From Microtetraspora sp. NBRC 16547 (GTDB lineage Bacteria > Actinomycetota > Actinomycetes > Streptosporangiales > Streptosporangiaceae), in NCBI RefSeq assembly GCF_030268965.1, contig NZ_BSSE01000001.1, positions 1-64,000 of the forward strand: 64,000 nucleotides of DNA. The letters are read 5' to 3'. Below are positions 25,737-32,932 of the stretch, piece by piece. The notes under the pieces are model-generated. The model worked only from the letters and a program-made list of their open reading frames with translations. It did not search any database and had not been told where the DNA came from. The first letter of the stretch is position 1. Every line of letters starts with the position of its first letter. The position numbers and the translations under genes were made by a program.

Positions 25737-25750
25737 ACCAAGCGCTTGAC
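25737..25750. promoter_or_regulatory. Second KstR2-like palindrome
   Basis: ACCAAGCGCTTGAC shares the CAAGCGCTTG core and misses the KstR2 consensus at one outer base. It ends 15 bases before the GTG of the EchA19-like gene, a position that would block its ribosome site or transcription start. The two palindromes are 66 bases apart centre to centre. Confidence 0.6.
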
Positions 25751-25765
25751 TAAGCGGAGGCGTCC

Positions 25766-26581
25766 GTGGATCTCCTGCCGATCAGCACACCGCACTGCCG
25801 GGTCGAGAGGGACGGCCCGATCGTGGTCGTCACGATGGACCGCCCCGAAGCCAGGAACGCCCTCTCGACGGACATGCTGGTCGGCCTCGCCGACGCGTGG
25901 GCGTACATCTCGGCCGAGCCGGAGGTCCGGGTCGGCATCCTGACCGGGGCGAACGGGACCTTCTGCGCCGGAGCCGACCTCAAGGCGATGGGCTCCCCTT
26001 CCGCCGACGAGCAGGTCCGCCGCCGGGCCGCGGAGATCGAGAACTACCACTGGAAGGGCCTGCTCCGCGACACCGCGTCGTTGCCGGCCAAGCCGATCAT
26101 CTGCGCCGTCGAGGGCTACGCGGTGGCGGGCGGCACGGAACTCCTCATCGGAACCGACCTGCGGATCGTCGCCGAGAGCGCCACCCTCGGACTCTTCGAG
26201 GCCAGGCGCGCGCTGTTCCCCATGGGCGGCAGCGCCATACGGCTCCCGCGCCAGATCCCGTACGCCTTCGCGATGGACATCCTGCTCACCGGCCGGGCGA
26301 TCACCGCCGAGGAGGCGCTGGCGATGGGCCTGGTCAACCGGGTCGTCCCGGACGGTGCGGCGCTGCAGAGCGCGCGGGAACTGGCCGCCGAGATCGCCGC
26401 CTGCGGGCCACTCGCCGTACAGGCCATCCTGCGGACGTACCGCGAGACGCTGGGGATGGGCGAGGCCGAGGCACTGGAGGTCTCGGACGCCATCGGATGG
26501 CCGGTGATCGGCTCCGAGGACGCCAAGGAGGGCTCACGAGCCTTCCGGGAGAAGCGCCCGCCGGTTTACCGCGGGAAGTGA
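25766..26581 (+). CDS. Enoyl-CoA hydratase, EchA19-like
   Basis: A 271-residue crotonase. The oxyanion-hole segments are FCAGADLKAMG (around residue 73) and AVAGGTELLIGTDLRI (around 120). The C-terminal GPLAVQAILRTYRET and DAKEGSRAFREKRPP strings are very like mycobacterial EchA19, the side-chain hydratase of cholesterol catabolism. EchA19 and FadD19 are also divergent neighbours in mycobacteria, though the divergent neighbour here is the other FadD. The GTG start has GCGGAGG upstream. It is transcribed away from the operon and shares its CAAGCGCTTG sites. Confidence 0.9.
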   Translation: MDLLPISTPHCRVERDGPIVVVTMDRPEARNALSTDMLVGLADAWAYISAEPEVRVGILTGANGTFCAGADLKAMGSPSADEQVRRRAAEIENYHWKGLLRDTASLPAKPIICAVEGYAVAGGTELLIGTDLRIVAESATLGLFEARRALFPMGGSAIRLPRQIPYAFAMDILLTGRAITAEEALAMGLVNRVVPDGAALQSARELAAEIAACGPLAVQAILRTYRETLGMGEAEALEVSDAIGWPVIGSEDAKEGSRAFREKRPPVYRGK

Positions 26582-26685
26582 CAGGGGCGCCGCGGGAGTT
26601 GTGAATTGGAACTGTTCGCGACACCGAAGGCGCGTTACGATCCCTCCCGCATTCGCTGTTCTGTGGGATCATGAGCGCGCTACCT

Positions 26686-26764
26686 GCTCTTTTCGTCTAG
26701 CGGCCCAGGACACCGAGCACCCGCAAGGGACTCGGAAACGCCGGTTCGAATCCGGCCGAGAGCA
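26686..26764 (+). tRNA. tRNA-like RNA with tetraloop-capped anticodon arm
   Basis: The plus strand folds as a tRNA. Acceptor strands GCTCTTT and CGAGAGC pair at six of seven positions. The D arm is GTCT...GGAC with an AGCGGCCCA loop, the T arm is GCCGG-TTCGAAT-CCGGC, and the discriminator is A followed by CCG (no encoded CCA). The D-arm sequence resembles tRNA-Glu. The anticodon stem CCGAG/CTCGG is normal, but the loop is 13 bases (CACCCGCAAGGGA) and folds into CCC-GCAA-GGG, a GNRA tetraloop, so no seven-base anticodon loop exists. It is either a decayed tRNA or an RNA that is not used for decoding. It lies 105 bases after the crotonase gene and next to a murA island. Confidence 0.5.
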
Positions 26765-26771
26765 CCGTGTT

Positions 26772-26785
26772 CATGTAGCTACATG
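26772..26785. promoter_or_regulatory. Perfect 14-bp palindrome
   Basis: CATGTAGCTACATG is fully self-complementary. It lies eight bases after the tRNA-like RNA and covers the last codons of the murB remnant. It may be a protein-binding site or part of the RNA's 3' processing signal. It has no T-tract. Confidence 0.4.
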
Positions 26786-27342
26786 TGATAACCGACCATG
26801 ACGGGTTCAGGGCGCAGCCGTATTCCTGTCTGCCGCATGACCTGGCTGGCCAGAGTGCGCAGCGCGGTGGCGAACGCCGTGGCGGTGGCGCCGTCGCGGG
26901 CGACCAAGGTGAGGGTGCGCCGGGTAGAGCAGTACACGCCCGGGGCCAGGCGCTGACCTGGGTGGTGACCACACTGCTGCAGAAGCCATCCGGCGCGGTC
27001 AGGGTGTCGGCGATCTGCTGGCCGTAGGCGCGTGTTCTGCACCGGAGCGGCCCCGACGGTGCCAGGGATCCCGGCCAGGTACTCGATGCCCGAAAGGTGC
27101 TCGGCCACGGCGTAGCGGACCAGGCGCTGCAGAGGTTCTCCGGCCTGGACGGTCACTTCCACCGAGCCGTCGCCGACGGCCCGGGCACTGATGCCGGTGG
27201 TGGCCATGCGGATCACCAAGCCGGGGTATCCAGAGTCGGCGGCCAGGATGTTGCTGTCGCCACCGAGCGTGAAGGGAGAGTCGGGGTCCTGGCGGGCAGC
27301 GTTGGCGATGTCGGGCCAGGTGGCCGGGTCGGATCCCTTCGT
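26779..27342 (-). pseudogene. murB: UDP-N-acetylmuramate dehydrogenase (MurB) remnant
   Basis: Immediately after the serine-hydrolase stop and in the same frame, the minus strand reads TLGGDSNILAADSGYPGLVI, then SGIEYLAGIPGTVGAAPVQN, both diagnostic of the MurB FAD domain. There is no start codon and the first ~45 residues are absent. After QNT the frame slips: AYGQQIADTLTAPDG continues in another frame. The original frame returns for the MurB C-terminus (LTLVARDGATATAFATALRT, ending RLRPEPVMVG). About 130 central residues are missing. This is a decayed copy, so the island's UDP-MurNAc route would depend on the chromosomal murB. Confidence 0.75.
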
Positions 27343-28377
27343 TCAGGCGGCGGAGAGGGTTTTCAGGGCCAAGGTGCGCAGCGGCGCCAGGCGTCCGCGG
27401 GCGTGCCCGTAGTAGACGGCATTGGTGCAGATAACCAGGTAGCTGCCGGTGTGCGGGGCGAGGTAGAGGCTGGTGCCGGTCCAGCCGTGGTGGTAGGCGA
27501 GGCGGCCCTCGTCGGCGAGGATCCACGCCAGGCCGCGCTGCAGGCCCGGCTCGATGGTCACCTGACCGATGAGGCTGGCGTGCAGCCACTCACCCAGCTC
27601 GGACTGGTCATCGGAGTACGCGGTCAGCAGGTGCTCGGCGTAGCGGGCCAGATCGAGCGGGGTGGCGAAGACACCGGCGTGCCCGGCGATGCCGCCGAGC
27701 AGGGCGGCGTTGTCGTCGTGGACGCTGCCCCAGATGCGGGGTGCGCCCGGGATGCGCTGCTCGGTGGGCGCGACGTCAGACCGGCGGGCGACGGGGCCGT
27801 AGCAGGTGGAGGTCATGCCGATGCGGCCCCACAGGTCGCCGGCGAGAGCCTCCAGCGGCAGCCCACCCATGTACGCCAGGGCGAGGCCGAGCAGGATGTA
27901 GCCGCGGTTGATGTAGCGGTGGGTACCTGGCTCGTCCTCCAAAGGCTCGCGGCACAGCAGCTCGTGCAAGGGTGCCTCAGCGCCGCGATAGTGGTCCAGC
28001 CGGGTGGCCGCGCGCAGCCCGCTGGTATGGGCGAGCAGTTGGCGGATGGTCGCCTGTCCGCTGGGTGCCTCGCCGGAGATGGCGGGCAGGAAGTCGCGTA
28101 CGGGCGAGTCGAGCTCCAACAGGCCGGCATCGAGCAGCCGGCCGACCAGCGGCCAGGTGGCCACCACCTTGGTCAGCGAAGCGATGTCGTACAGGGTGTG
28201 CTCGGTGGCGGGCGCCCCGCCGGCCTCCTCGCCGATGGCCCCGGCGGTGATGACGTGCCGTTCCCCGCCGCGGGTGCCGCAGACGATGACGCCGCCCGGG
28301 GTGACGTTCTCGTCGATGGCTTGGCGGAGGGTCTCGGTCAGGCGGGTCGTGTCGTCGAGGGTGAAGACTGTGGGCAT
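27343..28377 (-). CDS. Serine hydrolase, class C beta-lactamase family
   Basis: A 344-residue beta-lactamase/DD-peptidase-fold hydrolase. The three active-site motifs are present: SLTK (around residue 63, in YDIASLTKVVATW), Tyr-Ile-Asn in HRYINRGYILLG, and HHGWTGTSL as the HTG-like third motif. No signal peptide is visible, so it may act in the cytoplasm, which is unusual for a wall peptidase. The ATG overlaps the stop of the murA-like gene by ATGA. Co-translation with a MurA and a GlmU-like protein suggests a role on a muramyl or amino-sugar intermediate, or as an esterase; this is inference. Confidence 0.85.
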   Translation of the reverse strand: MPTVFTLDDTTRLTETLRQAIDENVTPGGVIVCGTRGGERHVITAGAIGEEAGGAPATEHTLYDIASLTKVVATWPLVGRLLDAGLLELDSPVRDFLPAISGEAPSGQATIRQLLAHTSGLRAATRLDHYRGAEAPLHELLCREPLEDEPGTHRYINRGYILLGLALAYMGGLPLEALAGDLWGRIGMTSTCYGPVARRSDVAPTEQRIPGAPRIWGSVHDDNAALLGGIAGHAGVFATPLDLARYAEHLLTAYSDDQSELGEWLHASLIGQVTIEPGLQRGLAWILADEGRLAYHHGWTGTSLYLAPHTGSYLVICTNAVYYGHARGRLAPLRTLALKTLSAA

Positions 28378-29699
28378 CAGGCTGCCTCCGCGTCGATGGT
28401 GATGTCGGCTCCGAGCGCGGCGAGTTTGGCTGGCAGGTCGCCGTAGCCGCGCCGCAGGTGGTACATCCCGGCGATGGTAGAGCTGCCGTGGGCGGCCAGT
28501 GCGGAGATCAGCAAAGCTGTCACCGCCCGGATGTCGTCGGCCTCGACGTGGGCGGCGCGCAGGCTGGCTGGACCGCGCACGTGCACGGTGGCGCCGGTGG
28601 CGTGCACGTCGGCGCCGAAGCGGCGCAGCCCGGCCGTGTGGGTGTCGCGGCGCGGGTAGACGCGCTCGTCGACTGCGGAGGTGCCGCGGGCCTGGGTGAG
28701 CAGGGCGGCCAGTTGGGGGGCCGCATCGGTGGGCAGACCCGGGTGCGGTCCGGTGGCGGCCCGTACCGCGTGCAGCTCGCCGGGCACGCTGGCCACCAGG
28801 CCACTGGGTTCGTCGGCCAGGTGGACGCCCGCCGCCCCCAGCGTCTGCCGCAGCCCTTCGGGGAGGGCGCTGGTGGTGATGCCGTCCAGCTGGACACGGC
28901 CACCGGTCGCGGCGGCAGCCATGATCAGGGTGGCCGCCTCGATCCGGTCGGTGGCCACGGCGAACGTGCCGCCTCCGGTCCGGTCGCTGCCGGCCACGTG
29001 CAGGCCAGTGTTGTCGAATGCGACGGTGATGCCGAGCTGGGTCAGGAAGCGGGCGGTCTCGGTGACCTCGGGCTCGATCGACGGGTTCGTGATCAACGAG
29101 GTGCCGTCGGCGCGGGCAGCCAGCAGCATCGCGGTCACGGTGGCACCCAGGCTGGGCCCGTACGGCGTGACCACGTCGACGTGGAACGGGCGCACGCCGC
29201 CGTGTGCGCACACCGCCCGGATGAGGTAGCCGTCGCTGGTGACCTCGGCCCCGGCGGCGCGCATGGCGGCCAGGTGCCGGTCGATGCGGCGCGTGCAGAA
29301 GGCGTCCCCGCCCGGCGTGGGGAAGGTCACCTGCCCGGCTCGGGCCAGCACGGCGGCGGCCAGCACTGCGGTGGTGCGGACGCGGCTGCCGAGCTGGGGA
29401 TCGATCACCGGGGTGAGGCTGCCGCCGGGGGTGGTGGACAGGCGGCCGCCCCAGAAGCGGGCGGGGGTGCCGGTTGCGCTGAGGATGCGGGCGCACACGT
29501 CGGTATCCAGAATGTCCGGCGCGCCTGCCAGCACGACCGGGGCGTCGGCGAGGAGCGCAGCCGCGTACAGGTGCAGGGCGATGTTCTTGCTGCCCTGCAC
29601 CTGTACGCGGCCGTTCAGCGGGATACCGCCGGTGGCCTTCACCACGGCGTTCAAGCCGATGCCGTGGCTGTTGCTGGTCGGAGTGCTGTTGCTGGCCAC
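28377..29699 (-). CDS. murA: UDP-N-acetylglucosamine 1-carboxyvinyltransferase (MurA) paralogue
   Basis: A 440-residue EPSP-synthase-fold enzyme that transfers enolpyruvate from PEP to UDP-GlcNAc. The N-terminus keeps the substrate Lys in RVQVQGSKNIALHLYAAALL. The active-site loop reads TPGGDAFCTRRIDRHL, with Asp where enterobacterial MurA has the fosfomycin-sensitive Cys, as in mycobacteria. It sits inside a small operon with a hexapeptide protein upstream, a serine hydrolase downstream (ATGA overlap) and a murB remnant. This layout and its distance from any division cluster suggest an accessory copy for a special wall or metabolite precursor. Confidence 0.88.
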   Translation of the reverse strand: MASNSTPTSNSHGIGLNAVVKATGGIPLNGRVQVQGSKNIALHLYAAALLADAPVVLAGAPDILDTDVCARILSATGTPARFWGGRLSTTPGGSLTPVIDPQLGSRVRTTAVLAAAVLARAGQVTFPTPGGDAFCTRRIDRHLAAMRAAGAEVTSDGYLIRAVCAHGGVRPFHVDVVTPYGPSLGATVTAMLLAARADGTSLITNPSIEPEVTETARFLTQLGITVAFDNTGLHVAGSDRTGGGTFAVATDRIEAATLIMAAAATGGRVQLDGITTSALPEGLRQTLGAAGVHLADEPSGLVASVPGELHAVRAATGPHPGLPTDAAPQLAALLTQARGTSAVDERVYPRRDTHTAGLRRFGADVHATGATVHVRGPASLRAAHVEADDIRAVTALLISALAAHGSSTIAGMYHLRRGYGDLPAKLAALGADITIDAEAA

Positions 29700-29705
29700 G
29701 GTCTC

Positions 29706-30455
29706 TCACCGCACCCGGGAGCCGGTGGCCAGGAAGCCGCCCACCTGATCGCGGGGATAGATGACGGTTCCGGGGCCGATCAGGGTGCCCGGTGACAGCA
29801 CAGTCCCGGCGGGCAGCGCGACGCCGTCGCCGATCACGGCCCCGAACTTTGTCTGCCGGGTGCCGATCCGCTGCCCGTCCAGGGTGATGGTGATCTCCTC
29901 GGTGGCGGGCTCGGCCACCGGCCCGCGGTCGCAGCGCAGCGCGGTGGTGGAGCAGAACGCGCCGATGTTGACGCCTCGCCCGATGACGGAGTCGCCGACG
30001 AAGCAGGGGTGCTTGGCCAGCACGTCCGCGACGAGGAGGCTGCGGGTGATCTCGGCGGCGAAGCCGATGCGGCAGCCGGGGCCGATCACGCTGTGGTCGC
30101 GCACCAGCGCCCCGGCCGCCACCTCAGCGCCCGAGCAGATGAGCACTGGGCCGATGACATGGGCCCCGGCCTCGATGCGGGCTCCGGCCTGGACGATGAC
30201 CAGGCCCTCGACCTGGGCGCCGTCGGCGACGAAACCGTCGCTGGCGACAGCCAGAATTCCGGGGGTGTCCAGGTCCGCACACATGACGGGCTTGACGTCG
30301 AACACCGTGCGGCAGCGGGCCAGCAGGTCGGCCACGTACGGGCTGGCGGCGACGTCGGTGTAGTACGCGGGGATGAGCCGGGCGTCGGCGGTGTAGGTGT
30401 CAGCTGCGGGCGTGGTGATCTCGCAGCGGCCGAGGGTTCGGGTGGGAGACGACAT
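29706..30455 (-). CDS. Left-handed beta-helix (GlmU/LpxA-like) protein
   Basis: A 249-residue protein. About 70 leading residues precede hexapeptide repeats typical of GlmU/LpxA acyltransferases (for example AGARIEAGAHVIGPVLICSG, then LVRDHSVIGPGCRIGFAAEI, and a final PAGTVLSPGTLIGPG). The pyrophosphorylase half of GlmU is absent. It ends six bases before the murA paralogue. It may acetylate or bind a sugar nucleotide feeding the MurA step. It is transcribed divergently from the XRE regulator. Confidence 0.78.
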   Translation of the reverse strand: MSSPTRTLGRCEITTPAADTYTADARLIPAYYTDVAASPYVADLLARCRTVFDVKPVMCADLDTPGILAVASDGFVADGAQVEGLVIVQAGARIEAGAHVIGPVLICSGAEVAAGALVRDHSVIGPGCRIGFAAEITRSLLVADVLAKHPCFVGDSVIGRGVNIGAFCSTTALRCDRGPVAEPATEEITITLDGQRIGTRQTKFGAVIGDGVALPAGTVLSPGTLIGPGTVIYPRDQVGGFLATGSRVR

Positions 30456-30723
30456 CAGGGGGTTCTCCTCTCATCGTGGCTTGATGCAGCGATGGGACCG
30501 GACGACCGTCCATGGCGGCCACTTGCAAGGAGAACCCCGCCATGTCGCGCAGAGAAGAAAACTTTCATGCCTTGCACGGGCGAATGCAGAATCTGCAAAC
30601 GGGCTGGACAGTGGCAGCGATCGGCCTAGCATGAAGCCGATGAGCTGACCATCCGATCATGATCGGTCGCGGTAGGTAATCACGGCCGAGGTCAGGATGG
30701 CCGGGCGACCTTCGGGAGCCGTG

Positions 30724-32022
30724 ATGGACGCACATGACATCGTGTGGCGCTCTCCACAAGCACGAACGTTGATCACAGCTCGCGACATCGGCGGCGTGAT
30801 CAAATTCGCCCGGCAGGTACGCGGCTGGAGGCAGGCCGACCTCGGCCAGCACGTCGGATACTCGGCGTCGACGATCTCCCGACTGGAGGCCAGCAAGCGC
30901 GCATCGACCGACATGGCGATCCTGCGCCATGTCATGTCCGCGCTCGACGTGCCTGTCGAGGTTCTGGGCGAGCTTTTGGGCATCGCCGCCGGGCGAGTAG
31001 CGACAACGGCGGCCCGGCCGATAGAGGATGACCCCATGCGTCGACGCACGTTCCTCGCAGGCATTATCCCGCTCGGGCTGCTGACCAGTCTGGAAGACGC
31101 ATTGGTACTGCTGCCGTCGCCGGCACGGTCCGCGCACTCCGGAGAGATAGCGGCTCGCCTCGCCCGCGCGCGCCACCAGTTCGACATGGGGGCCGTGTCC
31201 CGCCTCGTCGCTGATCTGCCTGATCTGCTCGCTGTCGCCCACGAGGCGACCGACCGCGAAGGCACGCCCGCCTCGACGGTGCGGCTGGCTGCCTGCTACG
31301 ACCTCGCCGCGGAGGCGCTCAACAAGGTCGGTGCCACCCGGGCGAGCAGGGTGACCGCGGACCGGGCGATGCTGTACGCGAGGCAATCCGGCTCACCGAT
31401 CGCCCAAGCCGCCGCTGCGCGGTCCCTGGGCATCGTGCTCCGGCACGACGGCCGCCACCAGCTCGCCGACCAGCTCGCCTCCGATGCGTTGGCCGCCCTG
31501 GAGACGACCGGCCTCAGGACCCAAGCCCAGTCGGCGACCTACGCTCAGATCCTTTGCACCAGCGCTTACACGGCTGCGCAGGCGGGGGATCGCGACCGTG
31601 CCTTGGAGATGATCCGAGAGGCGCAGCGCGCCACCATCACCCTGCCTGATTATCCGGTGCCGGGCCAGCCGTTCACCGTCACCCCTGCGCACGTCACCCT
31701 CTATCAGGTCGGCGTGCATTGGTCCCTGGGCGATGCCGGCGCCGCCCTGCACGCTGGGCGTGACCTACGTGCGGCCCAGTTCTCAACGCCCGAGCGGCGT
31801 GGACGTCTGCACACCGATCTGGCGCGCGCCTGGTGGCAGTGGCGCAAGCCTGAGCAGACGGCGTCAGCCCTGCTCGCGGCGCATGGGCATGCTCCGAGCG
31901 AGGTCCGCGACCGGCCCGCGATCCGGCAAATAGCAGTGGAGCTGGCCGAGCGACATGCCCGCATGGCTGGTGTGCCCGAGCTCGCCGCGGCGATCGGCTA
32001 CCGGCGGGCCTCTCCCCGCTGA
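30724..32022 (+). CDS. XRE-family regulator with helical repeat domain
   Basis: A 432-residue protein. Residues ~18-65 form a Cro/C1 helix-turn-helix (IKFARQVRGWRQADLGQHVG, YSASTISRLEASKRAS). A MRRRTFLAG string near residue 105 mimics a twin-arginine motif, a known oddity of this actinomycete family. The rest is TPR-like alpha-helical repeats used for ligand or peptide sensing. I start at the ATG at 30724 because GGGAG lies eight bases upstream; an ATG at 30697 is weaker. Its divergent position makes the hexapeptide-murA-hydrolase operon the likely target. Confidence 0.88.
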   Translation: MDAHDIVWRSPQARTLITARDIGGVIKFARQVRGWRQADLGQHVGYSASTISRLEASKRASTDMAILRHVMSALDVPVEVLGELLGIAAGRVATTAARPIEDDPMRRRTFLAGIIPLGLLTSLEDALVLLPSPARSAHSGEIAARLARARHQFDMGAVSRLVADLPDLLAVAHEATDREGTPASTVRLAACYDLAAEALNKVGATRASRVTADRAMLYARQSGSPIAQAAAARSLGIVLRHDGRHQLADQLASDALAALETTGLRTQAQSATYAQILCTSAYTAAQAGDRDRALEMIREAQRATITLPDYPVPGQPFTVTPAHVTLYQVGVHWSLGDAGAALHAGRDLRAAQFSTPERRGRLHTDLARAWWQWRKPEQTASALLAAHGHAPSEVRDRPAIRQIAVELAERHARMAGVPELAAAIGYRRASPR

Positions 32023-32216
32023 CCACAGCCTGGTGACTGCCCACAGGCGCGAGACGTACGCCCTCACGTGCTCGTCGCTGCCATCGTCCTCGTAGGACAT
32101 GTCAACGATGAGAGGCGTGTTGCTTACCGCTGCAAGCCAGGGGCCTTCGGTGACATCAGGGCGTGTGCCGACGCCCCGAGCCCTTGCACGAGCGGCAGCG
32201 CAGTGGCTGACCCGGG
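32023..32216. other. Spacer with an unassigned coding-like fragment
   Basis: No complete gene. On the minus strand a frame reads TEGPWLAAVSNTPLIVDMSY, then EDDGSDEHVRAYVSRLW, which has natural protein character, but it lacks a start and runs on antisense to the XRE gene. It may be a relic of another gene. Confidence 0.35.
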
Positions 32217-32838
32217 TCACGGGGTGGTGTTCGGGACGGGGATCCCGAGCACCACCCCGGTCACGAACAGCTCCAATGACGGGTCCGCCAGGGTGAGCGT
32301 CATCGCGGCTCCCGTCCCCGTGGCGGGGAAATAGACCCGCGCCTGCCCCGCACGCAGGGAGAGCTCGGCCCGCGCCACCCCGAGCCGGGCCGTCACCGCG
32401 GTGGCCCGCTCGGCGACGTAGGTGAACCCGCCGACGGCGTAGTCCCCGTTCGACCGTACGGGCAGCGTCATCGTGCCCCCCACCTGCGGGAAGCACTGCC
32501 TCCCGGATCCGGTACGGCGTAGCCGCCGAGGATCCGCAGCGGCACCAGGCTCCGGCCGTCCTCCGCGAGGACCACCGGATCGGCGTCGGGACGTGGATGC
32601 CGCATGCGGTCGCGGAGCGGTTCCGGGGCGAGCGGGCTGAGCACGTGCGAGCTGAGGTTGGCCTCGCCGAACCCGTAGATCAGCACATCCTCGCCCAGGC
32701 GAGCGCGATAACCGGCCAGGAGGGCGCGGCGAGACCACCGAACCAGGTGCCCGGGCCGCCCAGCGCCACGGTGGGGAAGGTCTCGCCCAGGAGCCGCCCG
32801 GCGAACAGGAGGCCGTCCCCGAAGGCGGGCCCAAATCA
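32217..32838 (-). pseudogene. Decayed GT-C membrane protein, paralogue of 44397-46238
   Basis: Three minus-strand frames line up with the intact gene at 44397-46238. FAGRLLGETFPTVALGGPGTW matches its WRLIGQTLVTGLVGGPVRW region. LSPLAPEPLRDRMRHPRPDA matches LGPLAGPDLRDVMRHPGPTA. CFPQVGGTMTLPV to the end (GVVLGIPVPNTTP) matches the CYPLSGGRVDVPL to GAPVPRVP tail. Two frame changes and one internal deletion of roughly 170 residues separate these blocks, and the N-terminal half is absent. The comparison was made by eye. Confidence 0.65.
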
Positions 32839-32932
32839 TGCCGGAAGTCACGATGTACCGCAGATCACCACGATGGGATGAACACACGGCGATAACGTTT
32901 GATCAGAAGCCGGTGGCCCGTTTTCTCCTGGT

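Noticed and set aside
26582-32900. Integrative element using the tRNA-like gene as an attachment site
   Set aside because: I found no integrase, excisionase or direct repeat of the tRNA 3' end at the far side, so integration by a tRNA-targeting element is not supported.
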